Source of the DNA: Leclercia sp. LSNIH1
GTDB lineage: Bacteria > Pseudomonadota > Gammaproteobacteria > Enterobacterales > Enterobacteriaceae
Direction: 5' to 3'
DNA length: 64,000 nucleotides
Assembly: GCF_002902985.1 (NCBI RefSeq)
Contig: NZ_CP026167.1
Location: forward strand, 3,224,001-3,288,000
The notes below the pieces were generated by a model, which was given only the letters and a program-made list of their open reading frames with translations, ran no database searches and had not been told where the DNA came from. This document shows, piece by piece, positions 27,203 to 36,736 of this stretch. Position numbers and translations under genes: made by a program. Positions within the stretch are counted from its first letter, which is position 1. Each line of letters begins with the position of its first letter.

Positions 27203-28168
27203 ATGAAATCACCCTCACTACCCAACAATGAAGCAAAGCGTCTCAGTGCCTTGCGTGAATCCGGGCTGCTTGAACCAGAAGATCACCCGACCTACGCGCG
27301 TATAACCCGGCTGGCAAGACGCGTGTTTGGCGTGCCGGTGGCGATGATCAATCTGGTTGACGAGCACGTTGTGGTCGTTAAATCCACCGATGGTGGCGAC
27401 CCGACCAGCCTGCCGCGAAATCTCTCTTTTTGCGGCCATACCGTCCTTAGCGATGCACCGCTGGTGATCCCCGATACCCTTGACGATACCCGCTTTGCCG
27501 ATAACCCCCTGGTCACCGACGATGATCCTATCCGCTTTTACGCGGGTTATCCGCTGCGTCTGCCCGGTGGGGCCGCGGTGGGATCGCTCTGTATTATCGA
27601 TCACTATCCACGCCCTTTTTCGCCTTCTGACATTGAGGCGCTGGCCGACCTGGCGGCACTGGTGGAAGCGGAGTTTGCCGCCGCCAGCGCCAGTATCACC
27701 GACCCGCTGACCGGGCTCTACAACCGCCGGGGCTTTCATCATCTTGCGACCTATGCCATTCGCGCTGCCCGCCGTCGGGCTGAGCCTTTAACCCTGGCCT
27801 GGCTGGATCTCGATCGTTTTAAGCAGATAAACGCCCGGTATGGCCGCACAGATGGCGACAACGCCCTGAAGGCGATGGCCGGTCTGCTGAGCTCCACCTT
27901 TCGTGAAGCCGACGTGCTGTCGCGCTACGGCGGGGATGAGTTTGCCATCCTGTTTGCCAACAGCGACGAAAAGGGGGCATGGATCGCCATGCAGTTTTTA
28001 ACCGAACAGGCGGCGAACTGGAACGAGCATGCCGAATATCCGTGGGCGCTATCCTTTTCCTGGGGCGTGCGCGAGTTCGATCACGACCGCGACGATCTCA
28101 AGAGCTGGCTGACCACTGCCGACCAGATGATGTACTCCATGAAACAGCAGCGAGGTACCGGATGTTGA
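27203..28168 (+). CDS. GAF-GGDEF diguanylate cyclase
   Basis: This 321-residue soluble protein has an N-terminal GAF domain of the type with NLSFCGHTVLSDAPLVIPD and IRFYAGYPLRLPGG (about 20-155) and a C-terminal GGDEF domain (ITDPLTGLYNRRGF; LDLDRFKQINARYG; READVLSRYGGDEF). Both the I-site (READ) and the active site are intact. It is the third cyclase in a row. A paralog with the same layout is at 42702. Confidence 0.9.
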   Translation: MKSPSLPNNEAKRLSALRESGLLEPEDHPTYARITRLARRVFGVPVAMINLVDEHVVVVKSTDGGDPTSLPRNLSFCGHTVLSDAPLVIPDTLDDTRFADNPLVTDDDPIRFYAGYPLRLPGGAAVGSLCIIDHYPRPFSPSDIEALADLAALVEAEFAAASASITDPLTGLYNRRGFHHLATYAIRAARRRAEPLTLAWLDLDRFKQINARYGRTDGDNALKAMAGLLSSTFREADVLSRYGGDEFAILFANSDEKGAWIAMQFLTEQAANWNEHAEYPWALSFSWGVREFDHDRDDLKSWLTTADQMMYSMKQQRGTGC

Positions 28169-28278
28169 GAAGGGAGAAGTAAACCCCTCAGGCGTTCTGG
28201 TCTACAAATTCATATAGATCCTGTCACAATTCACACCGGAATTGATCAAAACCGGGGTTCGTGGTCGTAAAGTTTGAT

Positions 28279-28296
28279 AAGTTATCGTACCAATCT
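28279..28296. promoter_or_regulatory. Possible ExuR/UxuR operator before uxaB
   Basis: AAGTTATCGTACCAATCT agrees with AAATTGGTATACCAATTT at 12 of 18 positions, with a perfect right half (TACCAAT). It lies 39 bases before the uxaB start, where hexuronate control is expected. Confidence 0.4.
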
Positions 28297-28334
28297 TATC
28301 AGGCTGTATGACTAATCATTACAAGGACCCCATT

Positions 28335-29786
28335 GTGAACACACTAAACCGTCGTGATTTCCCCGGTGCTCTCTATCCTGAACGTATCATCCAGTTTGGT
28401 GAGGGCAACTTCCTGCGCGCGTTTATTGACTGGCAGATCGATCTGCTTAACGAGCATACCGACCTGAACGCCGGTATCGCGATTGTGCGCCCCATCAAAA
28501 GCGATTTTCCGCCTTCGCTGAGCACTCAGGACGGCCTGTATACCACCATCATTCGCGGCCTGAACGAGCAGGGCGAAGCGGTCAGCGACGCGCGTCTTAT
28601 CCGCTCGGTGAACCGTGAGATCAGCGTTTACGATCAGTACGATGAATTCCTGAAGCTGGCGCATAATCCAGAGATGCGCTTTGTCTTCTCTAACACCACG
28701 GAAGCGGGGATCAGCTATCACGCCGGGGATAAGTTTGAGGATGCGCCTGCGGTCAGCTATCCGGCAAAACTGACCCGCCTGCTGTTCGAGCGTTTCAGCC
28801 ATTTCAACGGGGCCGCCGATAAAGGCTGGGTTATCGTGCCGTGCGAATTAATTGACTACAACGGTGACGCCCTGCGTGAGCTGGTACTGCGCTATGCTCA
28901 GGAGTGGGCGCTGCCTGCGGCCTTTATCCAGTGGATTAACGACGCCAATACCTTCTGTTCCACCCTGGTTGACCGTATCGTCACTGGCTATCCGCGCGAT
29001 GAAGTGGCAGAGCTTGAAGCCTCTCTGGGCTATCACGATGCCTTCCTCGATACCGCTGAACACTTCTATCTGTTTGTGATCCAGGGGCCAAAATCGCTGG
29101 CACAGGAGCTGCGTCTCGATAAGCTGGCGCTGAACGTGCTGATTGTTGACGACATCAAGCCATACAAAGAGCGCAAAGTGGCGATCCTCAACGGCGCACA
29201 TACCGCGCTGGTGCCGGTGGCATTCCAGGCGGGGCTGGATACCGTGGGTGAAGCGATGAACGACACCGAAATCTGCGCCTTTGTCGAAAAAGCGATTCAT
29301 GAAGAGATTATTCCGGTGCTGGATCTGCCGCGCGATGAGCTGGCCTCGTTTGCCAGCGCGGTAACGGGCCGTTTCCGCAATCCGTATATCAAACATCAGC
29401 TGCTGTCGATTGCCCTGAACGGCATGACCAAGTACCGGACCCGCATTCTGCCGCAGCTTCTGGCGGGGCAGCAGGCCAGCGGCAAACTCCCGGCCCGTCT
29501 GACCTTTGCGCTGGCGGCCCTGATCGCCTTTTACCGTGCGGAACGTAACGGCGAAAGTTATCCGGTGCAGGATGACGCGCACTGGTTAACCCGTTTCCAG
29601 CAGCTGTGGACGCAGCAGCATGACCAGCAGATCAACACCCGCGAGCTGGTGACCGCGGTACTGAGCGTCAGCGAGCATTGGGAACAGGACCTGACCCAGG
29701 TGAGCGGGCTGGTAGAACAGGTTGCGCAGGATCTGGATGCCATTCTGCATCAGGGCATGCGCGCCGCCGTCAAACCGCTCTGCTAA
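28335..29786 (+). CDS. uxaB: Tagaturonate reductase (altronate oxidoreductase)
   Basis: This 483-residue mannitol-dehydrogenase-family enzyme reduces D-tagaturonate to D-altronate in galacturonate breakdown. The N-terminus ([20 protein letters not shown]), GQGNFLRAF-type NAD site and [20 protein letters not shown] match E. coli UxaB. GTG 28335 has AAGGA 7 bases before it and equals the E. coli start; the ATG at 28308 is unlikely. The terminator-like hairpin and a Ter site follow. Confidence 0.95.
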   Translation: MNTLNRRDFPGALYPERIIQFGEGNFLRAFIDWQIDLLNEHTDLNAGIAIVRPIKSDFPPSLSTQDGLYTTIIRGLNEQGEAVSDARLIRSVNREISVYDQYDEFLKLAHNPEMRFVFSNTTEAGISYHAGDKFEDAPAVSYPAKLTRLLFERFSHFNGAADKGWVIVPCELIDYNGDALRELVLRYAQEWALPAAFIQWINDANTFCSTLVDRIVTGYPRDEVAELEASLGYHDAFLDTAEHFYLFVIQGPKSLAQELRLDKLALNVLIVDDIKPYKERKVAILNGAHTALVPVAFQAGLDTVGEAMNDTEICAFVEKAIHEEIIPVLDLPRDELASFASAVTGRFRNPYIKHQLLSIALNGMTKYRTRILPQLLAGQQASGKLPARLTFALAALIAFYRAERNGESYPVQDDAHWLTRFQQLWTQQHDQQINTRELVTAVLSVSEHWEQDLTQVSGLVEQVAQDLDAILHQGMRAAVKPLC

Positions 29787-29797
29787 GCCATGGAGCC

Positions 29798-29822
29798 TCC
29801 CTCTCTCCTGACGGGAGAGGGG
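29798..29822 (+). terminator. Hairpin after uxaB
   Basis: CCCTCTCC and GGGAGAGGG form a GC-rich stem-loop about 15 bases past the uxaB stop. There is no strong T-run, so its termination strength is uncertain. Confidence 0.4.
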
Positions 29823-29868
29823 GAGCGCCCGCATCGGTTATCCTGACCAATTACCTGTTTTAGTTACA

Positions 29869-29885
29869 ACATACTTTAATCCCTT
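29869..29885 (-). other. Tus-binding replication terminator Ter (minus orientation)
   Basis: Read on the minus strand, AGTATGTTGTAACTAAA is a perfect match to the Ter consensus. In this orientation the blocking face looks to higher coordinates, so forks moving left from dif are stopped and forks moving right pass. It lies between uxaB and yneE; I recall E. coli TerC being near the same genes. Confidence 0.85.
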
Positions 29886-30018
29886 CTTCTTTTCCCGAAA
29901 TGAAACACCGTGCGGTCTGAACAGGCTTAGCAAAACGACAGCATTTTTTAACATACTTGCAACCGTGATAACGATCACGTTTAATAGTCACCGCTCTTTT
30001 TTCCCGATGAAGCTGACT

Positions 30019-30933
30019 ATGATCGTTCGACCCCAACAGCACTGGTTGCGTCTTATTTTTGTCTGGCACGGTTCCGTGCTAACCAAAATCTTTTCCCGCC
30101 TGTTCCTCAATTTTTTGCTCTCCATCGTGGTGATCCTGATGTTGCCCTGGTATACCTCGCTGGGCATCCGGCTGACGGTCGCGCCGTTCAGCATTCTTGG
30201 GGTCGCCATCGCAATCTTCCTCGGTTTTCGAAACAACGCCTGTTACGCCCGCTATGTTGAGGCGCGACAGCTGTGGGGGCAGCTGATGATTGCCTCGCGC
30301 TCCCTGTTCCGGGAAGTGAAGAACACGCTGCCGGACGATCCGGCGTTAGGGGAGTTTGTCCGCCTGCAGATCGCCTTTGCCCACTGTCTGCGCATGACCC
30401 TGCGCAAACAGCCCCAGGCCGGGCAGCTCTCAAAATACCTGTCAGCAGAGAACCTGCGGGCCGCGATGGACTCCAGCTCCCCGGCGAACCGCATCCTGCT
30501 GATCATGGGGGAGTGGCTGGCGGTAAGACGCCGCAATGGTGAACTGTCGGATATCCTGTTTCACAGCCTGAATATTCGCCTGAATGATATGTCCACCGTG
30601 CTGGCGGGCTGCGAGCGGATCGCCAATACCCCGGTGCCGTTCGCCTACACGCTGATCCTGCACCGTACGGTCTACCTGTTCTGCATCATGCTGCCGTTCG
30701 CGCTGGTCAGCGATCTGCACTACATGACGCCGTTCGTCTCGGTATTGATTTCCTATACCTTTATCTCGCTCGATACCCTGGCGGAAGAGCTGGAAGAGCC
30801 GTTCGGCGTCGAGAATAATGACCTGCCGCTGGATGCCATCTGCAATGCGATGGAGATTGATTTGCTACAGATGAACGACGAGCAGGAGATCCCGGCGCGC
30901 AAACTGCCGGACAAGTATTACCAGCTGACGTAA
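30019..30933 (+). CDS. yneE: Bestrophin-like membrane protein YneE
   Basis: At 304 residues, this is a UPF0187/bestrophin-family inner-membrane protein with an N-terminal pair and a C-terminal pair of helices (ILGVAIAIFLGFRNNACYARY; LILHRTVYLFCIMLPFALVS). Bacterial relatives form pentameric ion channels. The start MIVRPQQHWLR is as in E. coli YneE. It neighbours uxaB in both genomes. Confidence 0.9.
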   Translation: MIVRPQQHWLRLIFVWHGSVLTKIFSRLFLNFLLSIVVILMLPWYTSLGIRLTVAPFSILGVAIAIFLGFRNNACYARYVEARQLWGQLMIASRSLFREVKNTLPDDPALGEFVRLQIAFAHCLRMTLRKQPQAGQLSKYLSAENLRAAMDSSSPANRILLIMGEWLAVRRRNGELSDILFHSLNIRLNDMSTVLAGCERIANTPVPFAYTLILHRTVYLFCIMLPFALVSDLHYMTPFVSVLISYTFISLDTLAEELEEPFGVENNDLPLDAICNAMEIDLLQMNDEQEIPARKLPDKYYQLT

Positions 30934-31084
30934 TTTCCCGGGTCATCGGGCCGCCTTTTGTATCGCAGTGTATCTGCGCGCGAGCGCGATACACCGCCTT
31001 GCAAAACGGCCAAATCTGCACATATTCGCCATACATCAGGGTGATGAGATAAGCGGGTCGAATAGCTGACCCGGAGAAACCACC

Positions 31085-32080
31085 ATGATGAACAAACTGG
31101 CTTACTCAACCCTGGCCTTAACTCTCTCATTCGCCACCGTATCCGCCTGTCAGGCCGAGGCGGCAGGCAGCGATTATCACGCGGCCTTTAAGCAGATCCA
31201 CCAGATTGACGCAGGCGATCTGAATATTGGCTATGTCGATATCGGGCCGAAAAACGGCGAACCGGTGATCCTGCTGCACGGATGGCCGTACGATATTCAG
31301 AGCTATGCCCAGGTGGCTCCCGCGCTGGCGGCAAAAGGCTACAGAGTGATCGTCCCGTACAACCGCGGTTTTGGCACCACGCGTTTCCTCTCCTCTACCA
31401 CCCCACGTAATGGCCAACCGGCGGCCATGGCGAAAGATGTGATTAACCTGATGGACGCCCTGAAAATCAAACGCGCGGTCTTTGCCGGTTACGACTGGGG
31501 CGCGAGAACGGCGGATATTGTGGCGGCGCTGTGGCCGGAGCGCGTGAAATCGCTGGTTTCGGTGAGCGGGTATCTGATTGGCAATCAGCAGGCGGGGGCG
31601 AAACCGTTGCCGCCGAAGGCCGAACTGCAGTGGTGGTATCAGTTCTACTTCGCCACCGAGCGCGGTGAGAAGGGGTATGCGGCCAACACCCACGACTTTG
31701 CGAAACTGATCTGGACCCTGGCATCCCCCGGCTGGAAATTCAGCGATGCGACCTTTAACGTCAGCGCCAAAGCGCTGGATAACCCGGATCACGTGGCGGT
31801 GACCATCAGCAACTATCGCTGGCGTCTTGGGCTGGAGCGGGGTGAAAGCCGTTACGACAGCGATGAGCAGAAGCTGGCGGCCGCACCGACCATCAGCGTG
31901 CCCACCATCACCATCGAAGGTGACAACAATGGCGCACCGCATCCGGAGCCTGCGGCGTATGCGGCAAAATTCACCGGCAAGTATCAGCATCGCACCTTTA
32001 CCGGCAATATCGGCCACAATCCGGCCCAGGAAGATCCGCAGGATTTCGTCAAAGCGGTGGTGGATGCGGACAAGTTATAA
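31085..32080 (+). CDS. Exported alpha/beta hydrolase, epoxide-hydrolase type
   Basis: The protein is 331 residues with a signal peptide (MMNKLAYSTLALTLSFATVSA, Cys after it might be a weak lipobox). The fold shows oxyanion HGWP, nucleophile elbow GYDWGAR with Asp where lipases have Ser, and catalytic His in GNIGHNPAQEDP. An Asp nucleophile is typical of epoxide hydrolases and haloalkane dehalogenases. GGAG precedes the start. It ends 48 bases before the two-component genes; functional link unproven. Confidence 0.82.
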   Translation: MMNKLAYSTLALTLSFATVSACQAEAAGSDYHAAFKQIHQIDAGDLNIGYVDIGPKNGEPVILLHGWPYDIQSYAQVAPALAAKGYRVIVPYNRGFGTTRFLSSTTPRNGQPAAMAKDVINLMDALKIKRAVFAGYDWGARTADIVAALWPERVKSLVSVSGYLIGNQQAGAKPLPPKAELQWWYQFYFATERGEKGYAANTHDFAKLIWTLASPGWKFSDATFNVSAKALDNPDHVAVTISNYRWRLGLERGESRYDSDEQKLAAAPTISVPTITIEGDNNGAPHPEPAAYAAKFTGKYQHRTFTGNIGHNPAQEDPQDFVKAVVDADKL

Positions 32081-32128
32081 GCCAGCTATGCTATTTTTTT
32101 GCCCATCGCTGAAAAACAGGAGCTTAGG

Positions 32129-32869
32129 GTGGAGACAACCGATCACATTCTTGTCGTGGATGATGACAGAGATATACGCGAGCTGATCGTCGATTACCTG
32201 GTGAAGTCCGGCTATCGCGCCACGGGTGCGGCCAACGGCAAGGAGATGCGCGCCGTGCTCGACAGGCAGGCCGTGGATATGGTGGTGCTGGATATCATGA
32301 TGCCGGGGGACGATGGCCTCACGCTCTGTCGCCAGCTGCGCAGCGGTCAACATAAGGATCTGCCGATTTTGATGCTGACCGCGCGCCATGACGATATGGA
32401 TCGCATTCTGGGCCTCGAGATGGGCGCAGACGACTATGTGGTTAAACCCTTTGTAGCGCGTGAGCTGCTGGCGCGGATCAAAGCGATACTGCGCCGGTTT
32501 CGCACGCTGCCGCCCAATCTGCAGGTGACCGAAGCCGGACGGATCATCGCCTTTGGCGACTGGCAGCTCGACACCAGAGCCCGTCATCTGCTTGACGCTA
32601 CCGGCACCATCGTGGCGTTGAGCGGGGCGGAGTACCGTCTGCTGCGGGTATTTGTCGATCATCCCCAGCGCGTATTAACCCGCGATCAGCTGCTTAACTT
32701 CACCCAGGGGCGGGATGCAGAGCTGTTTGAACGTTCAATCGATCTCCTGGTCAGCCGGGTGCGCCAGCGCTTAAATGAGGATGCGCGCACACCACTGTAT
32801 ATAAAAACAGTACGTAGTGAAGGCTATGTCTTTTCGATGCCCGTCAGCATTATTGAGGCCAAAGAATGA
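32129..32869 (+). CDS. OmpR-family response regulator
   Basis: This 246-residue protein has a receiver domain with acidic pocket VVDDDRD and phospho-acceptor Asp 55 (VVLDIMMPGDDG), Lys in VVKPF, then a winged-helix OmpR/PhoB output (RVLTRDQLLNF, SIDLLVSRVRQRL, IKTVRSEGYVF). GTG 32129 follows CAGGAG; the frame's first codon at 32099 is less likely. It overlaps the kinase gene by 4 bases. The signal it serves is unknown. Confidence 0.9.
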   Translation: METTDHILVVDDDRDIRELIVDYLVKSGYRATGAANGKEMRAVLDRQAVDMVVLDIMMPGDDGLTLCRQLRSGQHKDLPILMLTARHDDMDRILGLEMGADDYVVKPFVARELLARIKAILRRFRTLPPNLQVTEAGRIIAFGDWQLDTRARHLLDATGTIVALSGAEYRLLRVFVDHPQRVLTRDQLLNFTQGRDAELFERSIDLLVSRVRQRLNEDARTPLYIKTVRSEGYVFSMPVSIIEAKE

Positions 32870-34167
32870 GGCTCTGGCCGCGCTCGCTTCATTACCGCCT
32901 GCTGCTGATTGTCCTGCTGGGGTTGCTGCTCGCCAATGGTCTGAGCCTGACGCTGGTGCTGGCCGAGCGGATGAGCAGCGCCCGGCACGTGATGCTCGGC
33001 AATCTGGAAGATGATGTTTCCACCAGCGTGGCGATTCTGGATCGACTGCCGGCCAATGAACGGGCGCAGTGGCTGCCGCGTCTTGAGAGGGGCAACTATC
33101 GTTATCTGTTGGGGCCAGGTGAGCCGGGGGCACCTCCGGCCGATGCCCGTTCACGGGATGCAGTCCGGACCCTGACGGAGACGCTCGCAACCCACTATCC
33201 GCTGCGCTTCACGGCGGTGCCGGGGCCGGTTTCGCACATTCAGGCCCACCTGACGCTAAGCGACGGCTCGCCGCTGACGCTGGATCTCACCCCCCGCATG
33301 CCCCCGGTCGCCCGCTGGCTGCCGATGGTCTTTGTGATCCAGCTTTTGTTGGTGGTGATCTGCGCCTGGCTGGCGGTGCGCCAGGTGGTGCGGCCCTTTA
33401 CCCACTTTACCCGGGCAGTGGACACGCTCGAACCCACCAGCCCCAATCCGCTGACGCTCACCGAGCAGGGGCCGCTGGAGGTTCGTCAGGCGGCGCGCGC
33501 CTTTAATGCCATGCAGGCGCGGATCCAGGCGTCGCTGAAGGAGAGGGCGCAGATTCTGGCGGCTATTTCGCACGATCTCCAGACGCCCATTACCCGTATG
33601 CGGCTGCGCGTGGAGATGGCCGATCAGCCGGATCTGCGCGACAAGCTCACCCAGGACCTGGACAGCATGACGCGCCTGGTGCGCGAGGGAATAGACTACG
33701 CGCGCTCGTCCGGCGTGGCGCCTGAACCGGTTCGTAATGTCGATCTCTATACCTTTATTGATACGCTGGTCTGTGACTACAGCGATACCGGCAAAAACGT
33801 GCAGTTCTCGGCGGCGAGAAACCACATGCCCTTTGCAACCCGTCCGCAGGCGCTGCACCGGATCCTCACCAATCTGCTGGATAATGCCCTGAAGTTTGCC
33901 GATAAGGCAGTGGTGACGCTGACGACAGGTGATAACAGAGTGCAGATTGCCGTGGAGGATAACGGGCCGGGTATTCCGGAGCATGAGCTGGCGGCGGTGT
34001 TGCAGCCCTTTTACCGGGTGGAGTCTTCCCGTAACCGGGAAACCGGGGGGACGGGGCTGGGGCTGGCGATAGCGGCACAGCTTACGGGGCAGTTGAACGG
34101 GGAGTTGCAGTTGGTGAACCGGGCTGAAGGGGGGCTTTGCGCACGGATAACGTTGCCGATGGTTTGA
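32866..34167 (+). CDS. Sensor histidine kinase
   Basis: At 433 residues, it has two membrane segments (about 10-30 and 150-170) around a roughly 120-residue periplasmic sensor, then HAMP, a phospho-acceptor His 236 in ISHDLQTPITRMRLR, N box NLLDNALKFA and G boxes DNGPGIPE and GGTGLGLAI. ATG overlaps the regulator stop (ATGA). It pairs with the regulator upstream. The ligand is not predictable from sequence. Confidence 0.92.
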   Translation: MRLWPRSLHYRLLLIVLLGLLLANGLSLTLVLAERMSSARHVMLGNLEDDVSTSVAILDRLPANERAQWLPRLERGNYRYLLGPGEPGAPPADARSRDAVRTLTETLATHYPLRFTAVPGPVSHIQAHLTLSDGSPLTLDLTPRMPPVARWLPMVFVIQLLLVVICAWLAVRQVVRPFTHFTRAVDTLEPTSPNPLTLTEQGPLEVRQAARAFNAMQARIQASLKERAQILAAISHDLQTPITRMRLRVEMADQPDLRDKLTQDLDSMTRLVREGIDYARSSGVAPEPVRNVDLYTFIDTLVCDYSDTGKNVQFSAARNHMPFATRPQALHRILTNLLDNALKFADKAVVTLTTGDNRVQIAVEDNGPGIPEHELAAVLQPFYRVESSRNRETGGTGLGLAIAAQLTGQLNGELQLVNRAEGGLCARITLPMV

Positions 34168-34181
34168 TTTTGTACCCTATC

Positions 34182-34215
34182 GCCGGGTGGCGGCGTTGCC
34201 TTACCCGGCCTACAA
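34182..34215. repeat. REP unit after the sensor kinase
   Basis: CGCCGGGTGGCGGCGTTGCC and TACCCGGCCTACAA form a REP-family unit like those at 8541 and 21645. Confidence 0.6.
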
Positions 34216-34249
34216 CATAGCGATGCTAAAGCAATCGAATCATTACAGT

Positions 34250-34565
34250 AGGTTAAAAGACATACAGCGACGCCCGTGTCCGGCTGAAAATCGCTGAGGC
34301 GTTGACCGCAGGCCGGGGCGAGACGCATGGACGCGCCGAGAGGGGGCGACCTACATGGATGTAGGATCGCCCCCGACCCGAAAGCCGAAGGGAATAAGCC
34401 GAAGGCACCGCAACGCGGCGATTTTCGTTGCCGGGAGCCGGGGTAGCCAGGGGGGAGGCGGCGAGCCCCCCTGGCACGTTCACCGGTTCCTTTGTACCAG
34501 AGGAGCAAGGAACGTAAGGTGAACGGAACCACCTCGGTAGCCACATGTATACCCGTACCCTTCAT
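34250..34565. repeat. Structured non-coding element of about 315 bp
   Basis: This gene-free stretch contains several strong stem-loops. GGGGGCGA plus CCTACAT (342-356 of the 34 kb block) pair with ATGTAGG plus TCGCCCCC up to 34374, a 15-bp stem with one bulge. CCAGGGGG to CCCCCTGG lies at 34447-34474, and GTTCCTT/AAGGAAC at about 34485-34513. A long frame on the minus strand (34011-34568) crosses it but runs through the end of the kinase gene, and its composition (Arg, Pro, Ser, Gly) looks like a shadow. The element looks like a dispersed repeat or structured RNA; I could not name it. Confidence 0.5.
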
Positions 34566-34699
34566 CACGCCAATTGTACCGCAATGTATCTCCGCTCAAC
34601 GCCCATACATCACCTGACAAAAAACCCTATCCCTCAACACACCGCAAACACATCCCCACGCTGTAATGGCCTCACTATCAACTGGTAAGTGAGGTGTTT

Positions 34700-35890
34700 A
34701 TGTTTCTTGTGATCGCATTTTTAGGCGGCATGGTCAGTCTGCTCAGCCCCTGCACGCTTCCCGTTATTCCTCTGCTGTTCGCCGGATTCCGCGGCCAGCG
34801 GCGTCAGCTTGTCGCTATGCTGTGCGGTATGGTGATGATGTTTACCCTGGTCGCCAGCCTGATCGCCGTCGCCAGCGACTGGGTGGTGAGCGCCACCATC
34901 GTGGGACGCTGGGTGGCGCTGGTGCTGCTGAGTCTCGCCGCCCTGGCGTTGATCTTCCCATCTTTAGCGCAGCGTATCGCCGGGCCAGCGTTACGCCTCG
35001 GCAATATGATCAATTCCCGGAGCAACTCTACCCGCGGCTTAGCCTCGGCGGTGCTCGCCGGGCTGGCGGTCGGGCTGCTGTGGTCGCCCTGCGCCGGACC
35101 GGTGTTAGGGGCCATTCTCAGCCTGAGTCTCGCGGGTCATAGCCCGATTGCCACCGGCAGCCTGCTGGCAGCGTATGGCAGCGGCTGTGCAGTAATGCTC
35201 GCGCTGCTTGGCTTCAGTGGGCCGGCGCTTATCGCCCGCCTGAAAGCCAAATCGGGTCTGATGGAGGGGCTGAGAAAAACCGCGGGGGTGATGATGCTGA
35301 TGTCCGTTGCGTTTACGGCGTTTGGTCTGAACAGCGTCTTTCAGGGGGCAAACGGGCTGGCCGACCGGCTGGAGAAAACGCTGCTGCAACTGGCGCCAGG
35401 GAGCCAGACTCCGCCGACCCTTCAGCCGGTGGCACAGCCGGTCACCACCAGCGCGATGCCCTCTCTGGAAGGTGGTACAGGCTGGCTCAACGGCGAGCCG
35501 GTCAGCCCGGCGTCGTTAAAAGGCAAAGTGGTGCTGATCGACTTCTGGACCTGGGACTGCATTAACTGTCAGCACTCGCTGCCGTACGTTCGCGACTGGG
35601 CCAACAAATATTCGTCACAGGGTCTGGTGGTGATCGGCGTCCATACCCCGGAGTACCCGTGGGAGAAACCGCTGGCCTCGGTGCAAAAAGCCATTAACAA
35701 ATGGCAGCTGCCGTACCGGGTGGTGACTGACAATAACTATAAAATCTGGACCGCCTTTGGCAATCGCTACTGGCCTGCACACTACTTCTTCGATGCCAAA
35801 GGGCAACTGCGTTACGCCTCTTTCGGCGAAGGGAATACTGACAAGCAGGAGCAGGTGATCCAGCAGCTGCTGAAAGAGGCAAAAGCGTAG
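34700..35890 (+). CDS. CcdA-thioredoxin fusion, DipZ-like
   Basis: The protein has 396 residues. The N-terminal CcdA-like membrane domain (about 1-225) has six helices with paired Cys in SLLSPCTLPVIPLL and LLWSPCAGPVLGA. The C-terminal thioredoxin-like domain, on the periplasmic side, has CINC in IDFWTWDCINCQHSLPYV. It should carry electrons from cytoplasmic thioredoxin across the membrane to a periplasmic target. ATG 34700 follows GAGG; a GTG at 34694 is possible. Mycobacterial DipZ has an extra C-terminal domain missing here. Confidence 0.88.
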   Translation: MFLVIAFLGGMVSLLSPCTLPVIPLLFAGFRGQRRQLVAMLCGMVMMFTLVASLIAVASDWVVSATIVGRWVALVLLSLAALALIFPSLAQRIAGPALRLGNMINSRSNSTRGLASAVLAGLAVGLLWSPCAGPVLGAILSLSLAGHSPIATGSLLAAYGSGCAVMLALLGFSGPALIARLKAKSGLMEGLRKTAGVMMLMSVAFTAFGLNSVFQGANGLADRLEKTLLQLAPGSQTPPTLQPVAQPVTTSAMPSLEGGTGWLNGEPVSPASLKGKVVLIDFWTWDCINCQHSLPYVRDWANKYSSQGLVVIGVHTPEYPWEKPLASVQKAINKWQLPYRVVTDNNYKIWTAFGNRYWPAHYFFDAKGQLRYASFGEGNTDKQEQVIQQLLKEAKA

Positions 35891-36649
35891 CTACGGTGCG
35901 CGTCGGGCGATGATAAACAGCCGCGGAAAGGCCAGCAGTATCTGCCCGTTTTCCTGAAGTGGATACTGCTCCTCCAGCAGCTGATGATAGCGATGCAGAT
36001 AGCGCTGCTGCTCACTCTCATTGAGATCCTGAAGCCACGGACGCAGGCCGGTGGCGCTTACCCAGTCGACGATCGCCTGGTGGGAGGCCATCTGGTGATA
36101 ATAGGTCGTACGCCAGATATCCACCTCGCAGCCCGCCTCGGTCAGGATATCGTAATAGGCATGGACGCCGGGGAGCGCTGCCCGGCCGCGATCCGGATAA
36201 TCCTGTTCAAACGCCACCTCACGCATCAGCACGTGGGTGGGCTCCAGGTCGTTATCCGGCATCTGGATAGCCAGTACGCCGTGCAGTTTCAGCATTGAGA
36301 CCAGATGCGGCAGCAGCTCATAGTGATTCTCTACCCACTGCAAGGAAGCATTGGCGTAAACCACGCTCAGGGTGCGTTCGGGACGGTAGTGGCGAATATC
36401 CGCCTCAATAAACCGACAGCCTGGCAGGGTGGCTCTGGCTTCTGCGAGCATGGCGGGCGAGGTATCGACGCCGGTTATCTGCGCCGTGGGCCAGCGCTGC
36501 TGCAACAGCGCCGTGCTGTTGCCCGGTCCGCAGCCGAGATCGACCACATCGGTAACGTTATCCAGCGCAATCCGGGACAGCAACTCTAAGGCGGGGCGGG
36601 TGCGTTCCGCGCCATATTGCAGATACAGGCCAGGGTTCCAGTCGGTCAT
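35891..36649 (-). CDS. tam: Trans-aconitate 2-methyltransferase
   Basis: This 252-residue class I SAM methyltransferase carries the SAM motif [20 protein letters not shown] and acidic loop GVDTSPAML. [22 protein letters not shown] and [20 protein letters not shown] are nearly identical to E. coli Tam, which methylates the toxic by-product trans-aconitate. It is convergent with the DipZ-like gene with no bases between. Confidence 0.95.
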   Translation of the reverse strand: MTDWNPGLYLQYGAERTRPALELLSRIALDNVTDVVDLGCGPGNSTALLQQRWPTAQITGVDTSPAMLAEARATLPGCRFIEADIRHYRPERTLSVVYANASLQWVENHYELLPHLVSMLKLHGVLAIQMPDNDLEPTHVLMREVAFEQDYPDRGRAALPGVHAYYDILTEAGCEVDIWRTTYYHQMASHQAIVDWVSATGLRPWLQDLNESEQQRYLHRYHQLLEEQYPLQENGQILLAFPRLFIIARRAP

Positions 36650-36736
36650 GCGGACATCTCCAGTTTGCTCTTTTCTGAAGTGTAGATGATGAGGTTTCAG
36701 ACATGACAGAAATCCCTTTCTGTCGGTGCGCGGATG

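Noticed and set aside
34011..34568. Minus-strand frame of 185 codons through the structured element
   Set aside because: It runs into the end of the sensor kinase gene in antisense, and its composition follows the hairpins. Similar frames may be annotated as hypothetical proteins, but I see no protein signature.
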